Positions 7,037 through 14,728 of a stretch of 27,249 bases of DNA are shown one piece after another. Origin of the DNA: Mycoplasma sp. CAG:611. GTDB taxonomy: Bacteria > Bacillota_I > Bacilli_A > RF39 > UBA660. Positions within the stretch are counted from its first letter, which is position 1; the number at the start of each line of letters is the position of its first letter. A program made the position numbers and the translations under genes. The notes under the pieces were generated by a model. The model was not told the origin of the DNA and made no database searches. It worked only from the letters and a program-made list of their open reading frames with translations. The stretch spans positions 1 to 27,249 of the forward strand of contig HF999800.1 of NCBI GenBank assembly GCA_000434175.1, written 5' to 3'.

Positions 7037-8428
7037 TTATTTTTTATTTTTTGTAAATACAACGTAAAACGTTGTACCTTTTCTAGATTTTGAAATAACC
7101 CCATATTTTAATTTATGTTTATCTAAAACATTTCTTACTATTGATAAGCCAAGCCCTGTTGATACTATATTCCTTTTATGTTTAATTTCTACTTTATAAT
7201 ATTTATCCCAAATATTATCAATATCTTTTTTATTTATACCCATTCCTGTATCTTTAACTTCAAAATAAATATAATTATTCTTTTCATAAAGATTAATAAT
7301 TACTCTTTTATCTTTTCCTGTATAGTTAATTGCATTACCAATTAAATTATATATAACTTGTGATATTTTATTTTTATCAACTTTTGTATATAAATTATCT
7401 TCAATATTTACTTCAAAAATATAGTTTTCCATTTCTATTAAATAATTAAATCTATTAACTATTGTTTTTAAAAGTTCGCTTAAATTAATAACTTCTAAAT
7501 TAAGTTCTTCAATATTTGATTCTAATTTAGATAAATTTACAATATCATTAACAAGAATATTTAATCTATCCGTTTCTTCTACAATTATGTTTAATTTTTC
7601 ATCTTGTTTTTCTTTTGTCTGTGGTATATCTATCATCATTTCAGCATATGACTTTATCATTGTAAGTGGAGTTTTAAGATCATGTGATACATTAGATATT
7701 AACTCTCTTCTTAAGTCATCAGTTTTCTTTAATTCTGTTGTAACACTATTTAATGTTTTAGCTAAATTATCTACTTCAGTATATGAACCAGTTTCAAATT
7801 TAACATTATAATTTCCTTCCCCTAATTTTTTAGATTTTTCTTCTATTTTTTTAATTGGTTTTGTTAAATAATAAGACAAATAAATAGCTACGATTGATGA
7901 AATAATAATTAATGTTATAGTTATAAAAAGAAGTTCTGTTTTTAATACCCTTATTGCACTTTCAGTAGCTTCGACTGGCGTAGTTACTAATACTTTTATA
8001 TTATCTGCATTTGTTAACTGATAACAAAACATATCTATATTAAATTTATTATTTTTAACTCTTGTTATTGTTTTATCTTCAATTAAATTAATATTAATAG
8101 GTAAAATTATTTGACTATATTTATTTTCATAATTATTCGAAGCATATAAAACTTTATTATTTGCTATTATATATATATTAGAAGAATATTTATATGAATA
8201 ATCATCTATTACTTCTTGAATATTATCATCATATAATTTAGTCATAACTAAAGATGCAGTTAAAATAATTTCATCTTTTTTATTTGTTTCATAAAAATAA
8301 GCAAAAAATACTGTTTGTAAAAGCCATAGTAAAATAAATATAAAACAAGAAAAGATAATAAAAGTTAATAAAAGTTTAAACTTTAAGCTTTTCTTATCTA
8401 TTCTTTTAAACAAGTTCGTTTTCTTCAA
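7037..8428 (-). CDS. Membrane sensor histidine kinase (HAMP, HisKA, HATPase_c)
   Basis: 463 aa. Two membrane segments (about 18-45 and 165-188) flank an extracellular sensor domain of about 120 residues. A HAMP domain follows (TKPIKKIEEKS, about 189-240), then the HisKA box NVSHDLKTP with phospho-acceptor His249. The ATPase domain shows the N box (YNLIGNAINYT), G1 (DTGMGI) and G2 (STGLGLSIV). The signal is unknown. The start is a TTG at 8426-8428, overlapping the end of the response regulator gene by 23 bp. The only purine-rich site (GGGTAGG) is about 17 nt upstream, so the true start could be the later in-frame TTG at codon 6. The pair is translationally coupled and is the obvious partner of the regulator at 8406-9077. 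Confidence 0.9.
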   Translation of the reverse strand: MKKTNLFKRIDKKSLKFKLLLTFIIFSCFIFILLWLLQTVFFAYFYETNKKDEIILTASLVMTKLYDDNIQEVIDDYSYKYSSNIYIIANNKVLYASNNYENKYSQIILPININLIEDKTITRVKNNKFNIDMFCYQLTNADNIKVLVTTPVEATESAIRVLKTELLFITITLIIISSIVAIYLSYYLTKPIKKIEEKSKKLGEGNYNVKFETGSYTEVDNLAKTLNSVTTELKKTDDLRRELISNVSHDLKTPLTMIKSYAEMMIDIPQTKEKQDEKLNIIVEETDRLNILVNDIVNLSKLESNIEELNLEVINLSELLKTIVNRFNYLIEMENYIFEVNIEDNLYTKVDKNKISQVIYNLIGNAINYTGKDKRVIINLYEKNNYIYFEVKDTGMGINKKDIDNIWDKYYKVEIKHKRNIVSTGLGLSIVRNVLDKHKLKYGVISKSRKGTTFYVVFTKNKK

Positions 8429-9077
8429 ATTTATAACCTACCCCTCTTACTGTTACTATTAAAGTTTTATACTTCCCAAGAAGACTTCTTAATGTTTTTA
8501 TATGTGTATCTATAGTCCTTTCTTCTCCTAAATAATCCATATTCCATACATTATTAAGTATTTGTTCTCTAGTTAAAACAATATTTTTATTTTTTATTAA
8601 ATACAATAAAAGTTCATACTCTTTATTTGTTAGATTAATCTTCTTATCATCAACATAAACATTATGACCTAGTGTATCTATTTTTAAACCTAAATAACAT
8701 ATTTCTTCATTCATAATTGTATTTCTTTTTAAATTAGCTTTAATTCTAGCGACAAGTTCTTTAGGACTAAATGGTTTTGTAACATAATCATCAATTCCAA
8801 CATCAAAACCATAAAGCTTATCATATTCTTCACTTCTTGCTGATAACATTATAATAGGAACATTTGATTTTTTTCTTATTTCTTTTGCTACTGTAAAACC
8901 ATCTATTTTAGGCATCATAATATCAAGTACTACTAAATCATAAGAAGATTCTTTGCAACAAGAAATCGCTTCTTCTCCATTACTAGCTTCAAAGCATAAA
9001 AATCCTTCAAACTCTAGATATTCTCTTATTACTTTTCTTATATTTTCTTCATCATCGACGATTAATATTTTTTGCAT
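8406..9077 (-). CDS. OmpR/PhoB-family response regulator
   Basis: 223 aa. The receiver domain (1-115) has the acidic pair D8/D9, phospho-acceptor D52 (LVVLDIMMPK), S79 and K101 (VTKPFSP). The C-terminal winged helix (about 128-220) has LTNKEYELLLYL, REQILNNVW, the recognition-helix region RTIDTHIKTLRSLL and VRGVGYKF. Phosphorylation by the kinase encoded next should promote dimer binding to 11-bp-spaced direct repeats, as in the family. Such a CACA-11 bp-CACA arrangement is present in its own promoter (9116-9130), pointing to autoregulation (inference). The start ATG has AGTAGGTG upstream. Confidence 0.95.
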   Translation of the reverse strand: MQKILIVDDEENIRKVIREYLEFEGFLCFEASNGEEAISCCKESSYDLVVLDIMMPKIDGFTVAKEIRKKSNVPIIMLSARSEEYDKLYGFDVGIDDYVTKPFSPKELVARIKANLKRNTIMNEEICYLGLKIDTLGHNVYVDDKKINLTNKEYELLLYLIKNKNIVLTREQILNNVWNMDYLGEERTIDTHIKTLRSLLGKYKTLIVTVRGVGYKFEENELV

Positions 9078-9100
9078 AAAATCACCTACTTACTAAATAG

Positions 9101-9130
9101 ATTATATATATTGTTTGTGAAATCTATGTG
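9101..9130 (-). promoter_or_regulatory. Promoter and probable operator of the two-component operon
   Basis: Minus strand -10 TATAAT (9101-9106). Upstream lies CACATAGATTTCACA (9116-9130), two CACA words 11 bp apart that occupy the -35 position. There is no consensus -35, which fits activation by an OmpR-type regulator. Confidence 0.55.
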
Positions 9131-9135
9131 TTAAT

Positions 9136-9627
9136 TTAAAATAAATCAATTATTTCATCTAATTTTTTTATTACAATAAATTCATTAGGTTCAACTCCTA
9201 AAGAAAATTTAATAGGGATTCCTCCTTCTTTTTTCCATTCTCTTAAATTGCCCGAATAATCATCAATTAATATAGCATCTTTTGTATGTATCATTTTTGT
9301 TTTAGATATCTCTTTAGGACAAGGAATTATTGTTATATCTTTAAAATATTTTCTTAAATAATTAATCTTTAAAACTGCCTCATTTATTGAATTAACATGT
9401 GTTAATATAACTAAATTAAACTTATTACTTGCTATTATTTTTTTTATACAATTAATACTGTCATTTATTATAAAATCATCTTTTATTATATTTTCCCAAT
9501 GGTAATTAACATAAAAATTTTTAATTTCTTCTTCAGTATAATTTTTACAAGTTTCTTTAAAATCTCTATATAAATATGTTATTGTATCTAAAATAACACC
9601 ATCAAAATCAATATATAAATTCTTCAT
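9136..9627 (-). CDS. HAD-superfamily hydrolase, 5'-nucleotidase (NT5C)-like
   Basis: 163 aa from the ATG at 9625-9627, which has AGGAGG 8 nt upstream. An open frame continues 17 codons further up but would contain the ribosome binding site and promoter -10. Motif I is DFDGVILDT (D7 nucleophile, D9). Motif II is VILTHVN, the motif III Lys lies in ISKTKMIH, and motif IV is ILIDDYSGNLREW followed by EGGIPIKF. The LIDD..xNL..W..xGG pattern is typical of 5'(3')-deoxyribonucleotidase-like HAD proteins, so dephosphorylation of a nucleotide or other small phosphate is likely. The substrate cannot be told. The cap is short. It is a single-gene unit with a palindrome in its promoter. Confidence 0.75.
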   Translation of the reverse strand: MKNLYIDFDGVILDTITYLYRDFKETCKNYTEEEIKNFYVNYHWENIIKDDFIINDSINCIKKIIASNKFNLVILTHVNSINEAVLKINYLRKYFKDITIIPCPKEISKTKMIHTKDAILIDDYSGNLREWKKEGGIPIKFSLGVEPNEFIVIKKLDEIIDLF

Positions 9628-9649
9628 ACTTATTTCCTCCTGTAAAAAC

Positions 9650-9678
9650 ATTTTAGTACACAAACAATTGTTTGTCAA
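9650..9678 (-). promoter_or_regulatory. Consensus promoter with 16-bp palindrome for the HAD gene
   Basis: Minus strand -35 TTGACA (9673-9678), 17-bp spacer, -10 TAAAAT (9650-9655). A perfect palindrome ACAAACAATTGTTTGT (9660-9675) fills the spacer and half of the -35, the classical position for a repressor operator. The repressor is not identified. Confidence 0.75.
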
Positions 9679-9699
9679 TACTCTTTTTTTATATTATAT

Positions 9700-9728
9700 G
9701 AAAAAATAGGACAAAACTTGTCCTATTT
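9700..9728 (-). terminator. Intrinsic terminator of the envelope operon
   Basis: Minus strand: AAATAGGACA, short loop, TGTCCTATTT plus T run, overlapping the stop codon of the 494-aa gene. Confidence 0.8.
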
Positions 9729-11207
9729 AACTTCTCTTTTTACTCCAGTATAAACATAACCTTGTTTAATTAAAGATTGATCGTTATTTGAAGATGACCA
9801 TAATGTACTTGTATAAGCGTCTTTTATTAATGTTCTTGTTTTTGTATGATATACAGGAATATAAGTAGCCACTTTTACATAACCTTCTAATTTATATTCA
9901 AGTCCATAAATTGGCACACTATATTCTTTAACATTGCATGTTGCTCTTAATTCATCTTCAGTTTTTGTAATAGCATTAGATGTTCTTGTATATACTTTAT
10001 AACTATATACTGGTGTTGGTTTAATACTACAGTCTGAGCATAATTCAACTTTTACATTATCCAATACATATTTTGTATTAGCAGTATCACTAGGAATACT
10101 TGAAGCTCCTGTTACAGTTTTAACATAAGCATAACTTCCTGTTTCATAAGTTGTATTTGTAGCACTATCTCTATAATAAGTATATCCATCACATAAATAT
10201 TGTTTATAATATCCAAGTAATTTTGTATAAGAATTTCTCCAAACAGGTTGGTTAAGGTCTTTTACATAAGCTTTAACAGCACCATTTTTTTCATTCCATA
10301 CTAATTCTTGTTTACCCCATACAATATTATCACTATCTTTATATGTTTTATTATCAGACCAATTAGACCAGGCACTATATTCTGCTTCTACTTTCTTTTC
10401 ATATTTATATTCATATTTTTTAACAACTGGTGTTGTTTTTTTAACTACTATACTACAAGTTGCTGTTTTACCATTTTCATCTTTTACATAACCATAAACT
10501 CTTGATGTTCCATTATTGGTAACTACATAACTACTATTTGTATAATTAGTTGATGTTCCTATACCTGAAGCTACTACTTTACTTCCGTTTCCTCCAGATG
10601 TATTTCTAAACTTAATTACAACATTACTTACATAACTGTTAAGTGAATTATCATAATTACCACTTACAACCTTTAAAGAACATGAAGGATTTGTACTTGG
10701 TGTAGGAGTAGGTTTTTCTTCTTCTTTCTTTTCACATATAAAGTTCTTACAATAATCATAACATCCCATGTATACAATTATATAATCTTCTTCATTGCCA
10801 CATGATAAGAATATTTTTAATTGATATTCTGTAGCCAATTTTGTTACTTCAACATAAGACTTTGTATCACTACATGTATTATTATTTTTATCAGTTAAAG
10901 GTAAAAGTAACTTCTTATCTAACATTTGTTTTAAAGTTAAAGTTATTTTATCCCCTTCTTTTTGAGGTAATCTTTCTAATGTGAAATATGATTCTGCCGC
11001 ATCTTTCATTCTTTCAATATTATTATAAAATATTTGATTTGCAAGTGGACTTTCATTATTTCCATTATTATCATTACCATTGCCTTTAATTAACCACATT
11101 AAAAGTATAAATAATGCAATTGAAAGTATTACAATTAAAACTAATTTCAATGTTTTTAATATAGGCTTTTTTTCTTCTTCAACAGTATATTCATTATATT
11201 CGTTCAT
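9723..11207 (-). CDS. Membrane-anchored extracellular protein with pilin-like domain, unknown function
   Basis: 494 aa. A charged 18-residue N terminus precedes one membrane segment (about 19-41). An Asn/Gly-rich linker follows (about 42-52), so the remainder should be outside. Residues about 58-150 (RMKDAAESYFTLERLP, ITLTLKQMLDKKLLLPL, YVEVTK..., CG.EEDYIIVY) resemble the soluble domain of pilin-like proteins of Gram-positive bacteria. A Pro/Thr linker (PTPTPSTNPS) leads to a bacterial Ig-like segment ending YGYVKDENGKTATCSIVV. The C-terminal part is Tyr/Trp/Lys-rich (SAWSNWSDNKTY, four nearby Cys around LCSDCS). No signal-peptidase or sortase motif is seen. It follows the 586-aa gene by 12 bp, with AGGGGGT before the ATG. 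I do not recognise a named family; the domain calls are tentative. Confidence 0.6.
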   Translation of the reverse strand: MNEYNEYTVEEEKKPILKTLKLVLIVILSIALFILLMWLIKGNGNDNNGNNESPLANQIFYNNIERMKDAAESYFTLERLPQKEGDKITLTLKQMLDKKLLLPLTDKNNNTCSDTKSYVEVTKLATEYQLKIFLSCGNEEDYIIVYMGCYDYCKNFICEKKEEEKPTPTPSTNPSCSLKVVSGNYDNSLNSYVSNVVIKFRNTSGGNGSKVVASGIGTSTNYTNSSYVVTNNGTSRVYGYVKDENGKTATCSIVVKKTTPVVKKYEYKYEKKVEAEYSAWSNWSDNKTYKDSDNIVWGKQELVWNEKNGAVKAYVKDLNQPVWRNSYTKLLGYYKQYLCDGYTYYRDSATNTTYETGSYAYVKTVTGASSIPSDTANTKYVLDNVKVELCSDCSIKPTPVYSYKVYTRTSNAITKTEDELRATCNVKEYSVPIYGLEYKLEGYVKVATYIPVYHTKTRTLIKDAYTSTLWSSSNNDQSLIKQGYVYTGVKREVK

Positions 11208-11219
11208 ATATCATACCCC

Positions 11220-12980
11220 CTATCTTGAACGAGTTGTTCCTTTTTCTAATGTATCATCTAAAAGCATATTTGCTTCTTGAAGCCATTTTTCATATTCTTC
11301 TTGACTAATATATTCTCCAGTAATTTCTGCATCACTATAATCTAAATTAGGTTTTTGTTCTTCTTTAGGTGCTTGTGTAACATTTGTATTTGTATTACTA
11401 TTTTTTAAAGCATCATCAATTGCCTTATCATTATCCTTTTTAGCAGCTTCCATTGCTTTTCTTAGTTGTTCATTCATATTTTCTAATTCTTTTCTTACTT
11501 CAGGACTAGCATTACTTGGTATATCATAAAGTCCATCTTTATTAACACCTTTTTTAATAATTTCATCAATTGTTTCTTTTATTTTTTTGTTATAATCACT
11601 TTCTATTTGATCTGCTCTTTCTTGTTCACTCTTATTTTTATCATTTAATTTTTGATCAGCTTTATTTTCAGCATCTTTAACTTTGTCACTTCCAAAATCT
11701 TTAATTGCTTCATCTTTTGTTATAGTTTCAGTTTTTGTAGTAACTTTATCAATACCGTGATCTTTTAATAAATCATTATATGTATCTTTATTTCCCTTAG
11801 AAATAGGAGCTTCCCTTAATTCTAAATCTTCTTTTGTTAAAGTATTTGAATTAAATTTATTAACTAAATTATTAATTCTAGCTAAATAATTAACATTAAT
11901 AACAAATTCTTTAAATCTTTCTAAAGAAGCACCATATATACTAGCTAAGCTTTCTTTTTCTGCTTTATTTAATTTACTATAATTGTTAGCATTAATATAA
12001 TCTAAATAAGTAGCATTATTTGAAGAATATTTATTAAACGCTTTACTTACTTCATCTTTTTCAATTAATTCTTTAAAGTTTTCATATTCTTTTTTAGAAT
12101 TATTGTTAATTAATAAAGAATTAATATCAACTTTTTCATTTGTTAAACCTTCATACTTACTTACTTGTGTAACAAAATTAGTAATTTTTCTAGCCACTTC
12201 ACTTGGATTTGTTATTTTTCCAAAAACATTTGCTATTTGTTCTTCAGTATAATTTTTATAATTAACAAACAAATAGAACAATCTAGTTTCTTCTTCTGTA
12301 ATTTGTAATTTTAATGTTTTACTATTTGCTTTTTCATCACAAAGTTTATTAAAGTTTTTAGTAAAATCTACAGTTACTTTTCTTATATTATCTTCATTTA
12401 AATCATCATTTGTTATTTTATTACTTTTAAAAATGTTTTTTATTTTATCAAAATTTGTACCAATAATAACTCCACCAAAAATTGCTAAAGCAACTAATCC
12501 CCCAGCAATTAGGCTTTTTCCTTTTTTAGAAACTTTAACATTTTCAATAGGAGCAACTACTGGTGTTGCTTGAAATTCTTTTTCTGTTTCTTCTTGAACT
12601 TTCTTTTTCTTATCTTCAAGTTCTTTTTTAACTACTTTTTCTTCTTTTTTTGTATAATTAATTTCATCATTTTTTACTTTAGTAAAAATAGTTTGTGTAT
12701 CAGAAGAATTTGTTTGATAATCCATATTTATCTCATTAAAAGCTTTTCTATGTTCTTCATAAAGAACTTTAATAGAGTCTACAGCAGGATAATCTGGATT
12801 TTCTCCAAGTGTATTAAACACTAATGCTAAATCTTTACATACTCCAACTGGTTTTGAAAAATAATATATCTTTCCATTATATTCAAGTCCCACTTGGTAA
12901 AGTTTACCTGATTTTGTCTCTTCTTCTGTATATTCATCTGAATTTTTTAATACTTTTGTTATTTCTATTTTATTATTCAT
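11220..12980 (-). CDS. Single-pass membrane protein with long charged, coiled C-terminal region, unknown function
   Basis: 586 aa, not recognised. Residues 1-110 are a soluble domain (VGLEYNGKIYYFSKPVGVCKDLALVF) of the kind that might bind a partner in the cytoplasm. About 110-150 is a Lys/Glu coiled stretch. One membrane segment lies at about 155-175 (LIAGGLVALAIFGGVIIGT), preceded by Lys, which suggests the N terminus is inside. The rest (about 180-586) is Asn/Lys/Glu-rich and mostly helical. Repeated polar stretches lie around 430-530 (DAENKADQKLNDKNKSEQE and similar). No signal peptide is present. AGGAGG precedes the ATG. The gene is first in a two-gene operon with the 494-aa surface protein, so a joint envelope role is plausible. 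Confidence 0.6.
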   Translation of the reverse strand: MNNKIEITKVLKNSDEYTEEETKSGKLYQVGLEYNGKIYYFSKPVGVCKDLALVFNTLGENPDYPAVDSIKVLYEEHRKAFNEINMDYQTNSSDTQTIFTKVKNDEINYTKKEEKVVKKELEDKKKKVQEETEKEFQATPVVAPIENVKVSKKGKSLIAGGLVALAIFGGVIIGTNFDKIKNIFKSNKITNDDLNEDNIRKVTVDFTKNFNKLCDEKANSKTLKLQITEEETRLFYLFVNYKNYTEEQIANVFGKITNPSEVARKITNFVTQVSKYEGLTNEKVDINSLLINNNSKKEYENFKELIEKDEVSKAFNKYSSNNATYLDYINANNYSKLNKAEKESLASIYGASLERFKEFVINVNYLARINNLVNKFNSNTLTKEDLELREAPISKGNKDTYNDLLKDHGIDKVTTKTETITKDEAIKDFGSDKVKDAENKADQKLNDKNKSEQERADQIESDYNKKIKETIDEIIKKGVNKDGLYDIPSNASPEVRKELENMNEQLRKAMEAAKKDNDKAIDDALKNSNTNTNVTQAPKEEQKPNLDYSDAEITGEYISQEEYEKWLQEANMLLDDTLEKGTTRSR

Positions 12981-13031
12981 AAAACTTCCTCCTTAATAAC
13001 TAAAAATTAACTCTCTTTGTTGAATGGCATT

Positions 13032-13060
13032 ATTATAACATAAAGCTTTTCAAAAGTCAA
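13032..13060 (-). promoter_or_regulatory. Proximal promoter of the envelope operon
   Basis: Minus strand -35 TTGACT (13055-13060), 17-bp spacer, -10 TATAAT (13032-13037). Confidence 0.75.
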
Positions 13061-13075
13061 TTTAACTCTAATATA

Positions 13076-13104
13076 ATTTTAATATTTTCTATTACAAAAG
13101 TCAA
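13076..13104 (-). promoter_or_regulatory. Distal promoter of the envelope operon
   Basis: Minus strand -35 TTGACT (13099-13104), 17-bp spacer, -10 TAAAAT (13076-13081). The -35 region (GTTAAATTGACTTTTG) is a direct copy of that of the proximal promoter 44 bp downstream. Confidence 0.6.
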
Positions 13105-13125
13105 TTTAACAAATAATATTTCTAA

Positions 13126-13160
13126 AGAAAAAGTTATTAACTCTTTTGTTAATAACTTTT
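13126..13160 (-). terminator. Intrinsic terminator of spo0A
   Basis: Minus strand: AAAAGTTATTAAC, short loop, GTTAATAACTTTT, then T-rich. It overlaps the last codons of spo0A. Confidence 0.85.
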
Positions 13161-13925
13161 AACTAATGTTTTTCTATTTTCTAATCTTAATTTATCTGCA
13201 ATAGTTACAATAAATTCTGAATTAGTTGGCTTAGCTTTATCTATATCTACACTATGACCAAATATTTCTTCCATTAAATCCCAATCTCCTCTATTCCAAC
13301 TTACTTCAATAGCATGTCTTATTGCCCTTTCCACCCTTGAAGTTGTTGTGCCAAACTTATCTGCTATTGCAGGATATAACTCTTTTGTAATTCCTCCGAT
13401 TACTGCAGGCTTATCGTATATAATTGAAATACCTTCTCTTATATATTGATATCCTTTAATGTGAGATGGAACACCTAACTCATGCAATACATTTGTTATA
13501 GATATTTGCAAATTTTGATGTAACAAATCAATTGACTTTGGTTCATCGCTTACTTTTCCTACATCTAAAATTCTTTTTTCTAATTCTTCTAAATCAAATG
13601 GTTTTAAAATAAAATAATTTACACCAAGCTCAGATACTCTTCTTATCATATCTTGTGTATTATAAGAAGTTAAAACTATTACCTTTTTATTTAGAGCAAG
13701 TTCATTCATTTCCTCTAAAATACTTACTCCATCTTTTTTTGGCATAATTAAATCAAGTAACAAAACATCAATGTCATCAAATTTAGATTTTATTAAATTT
13801 AAACCATCCTCCCCATCATGCGCTTCATATACTACTTTAATTTTTGCGTTACTACTAAAATATTCTTTAATCATATTAACAAGTTCAATATTGTCATCAA
13901 TTAAAGCAACTTTAAGTTTTTCCAT
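13149..13925 (-). CDS. spo0A: Sporulation master regulator Spo0A
   Basis: 258 aa from the ATG at 13923-13925, which has GGGAG 6 nt upstream. An ATG five codons earlier would contain this site. The receiver domain has D10/D11, phospho-acceptor D58 (VLLLDLIMPKKDG), T86 and K108 (FILKPFD). The C-terminal Spo0A-specific DNA-binding domain is well kept: LHELGVPSHIKGYQYIREGI, ELYPAIADKFGTTTSRVERAIRHAI with its recognition helix, and PTNSEFI. Spo0A-P switches on early sporulation genes and represses growth-phase genes by binding TGTCGAA boxes. A perfect 0A box lies about 85 bp upstream (14010-14016), which suggests autoregulation. A -10 TATAAT sits between them. The gene indicates an organism that sporulates or descends from sporulating ancestors. 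No phosphorelay gene is nearby. Confidence 0.96.
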   Translation of the reverse strand: MEKLKVALIDDNIELVNMIKEYFSSNAKIKVVYEAHDGEDGLNLIKSKFDDIDVLLLDLIMPKKDGVSILEEMNELALNKKVIVLTSYNTQDMIRRVSELGVNYFILKPFDLEELEKRILDVGKVSDEPKSIDLLHQNLQISITNVLHELGVPSHIKGYQYIREGISIIYDKPAVIGGITKELYPAIADKFGTTTSRVERAIRHAIEVSWNRGDWDLMEEIFGHSVDIDKAKPTNSEFIVTIADKLRLENRKTLVKSY

Positions 13926-14009
13926 ATTATCTCCCTTCATATACTTCTAACGCAATTATAATTTTACTACAAAAAAAGATTAATTTCTATAGCTTTTTTT
14001 AACTATTTT

Positions 14010-14016
14010 TGTCGAA
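14010..14016 (+). promoter_or_regulatory. Perfect Spo0A box upstream of spo0A
   Basis: TGTCGAA, the consensus 0A box, lies in the spo0A upstream region immediately after the tpiA stop codon (14018-14020). Autoregulation of spo0A through 0A boxes is known in Bacillus. The role here is inferred. Confidence 0.55.
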
Positions 14017-14017
14017 A

Positions 14018-14728
14018 TCAATCTATTTTATCCATAATTTGTATTATTTTAGCACTTGATGAACTGTTCTTACCAATTAAATAACCATCTAAATCCTTTA
14101 TCTTATTTAATTTTTCAATATTTAATTCATCAACACTTCCACCATATAAAACTTTAATATTACAATTATATTTCCTAAAAATATTATCTTTTATTAACTT
14201 TATTACCTCTTCAAGTTCACTCGTAGTAGGCAAAATACTTGTTCCAATAGAATACCCAGGTTCATACGCTATTACAATATCTTCTTTTACATCAACATCT
14301 TTAAAATATTCTTTTAACTGTTTTATTAAAACATCTCCTGTTTTTAAAAGCTCTTTTTCTTCTTTTGTTTCTCCTAAACATACAATAGGTATTATATTAT
14401 TATTAATCGCATCTTTTATCTTTAAATTAATTAACTCATTAGATTCATGTAAATATTGTTTTCTTTCAAAATGTCCTACTAAAACATAATTAACACCCAT
14501 TGATTTTAAACTTTTAGAAGTGTATTCTCCCGTTATATTTTTAATATAAACATTTTGACTACCCAACTTAAAATCATACTTTCCTTTATAATAAGGAAGA
14601 TAAATACTACTTGGACATATAATAACATCTAAATCTCTTCTTATATTATCTTTTATATTATTTATAAAATCTAACACTTCATTATATTCCATATAACTTT
14701 TTTGATTTAAAACTATTATTTTATTCAT
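14018..14728 (-). CDS. tpiA: Triosephosphate isomerase, divergent
   Basis: 236 aa, slightly short for the family (about 250). It should interconvert dihydroxyacetone phosphate and glyceraldehyde 3-phosphate. The catalytic set is present: N8 and K10 (LNQKS), H86 (VGHFER) and E156 (AYEPGYSIGTS). Several near-invariant neighbours differ. GHSER is GHFER, the flexible loop PVWAIGTG is PGYSIGTS, and the C-terminal phosphate loop GGASL is replaced by IGKNSSSS. LYGGSV (195-199) is kept. The ATG overlaps the stop of the helicase-associated-domain gene by 1 nt and has a good AAGGGTGG site. The gene is last in the pgk operon and ends in TGA, which shows UGA is a stop here. Function as an isomerase is likely, efficiency uncertain. 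Confidence 0.85.
   Translation of the reverse strand: MNKIIVLNQKSYMEYNEVLDFINNIKDNIRRDLDVIICPSSIYLPYYKGKYDFKLGSQNVYIKNITGEYTSKSLKSMGVNYVLVGHFERKQYLHESNELINLKIKDAINNNIIPIVCLGETKEEKELLKTGDVLIKQLKEYFKDVDVKEDIVIAYEPGYSIGTSILPTTSELEEVIKLIKDNIFRKYNCNIKVLYGGSVDELNIEKLNKIKDLDGYLIGKNSSSSAKIIQIMDKID

Noticed and set aside
12570..12824. Phe-rich 84-codon plus-strand frame
   Set aside because: It is the complement of the Lys-rich stretch of the 586-aa gene. Composition alone explains it.
14018..14020. Use of the Mycoplasma code (UGA as Trp)
   Set aside because: tpiA ends properly at TGA at the expected family length, and Trp in clear genes is TGG, so the standard bacterial code applies.
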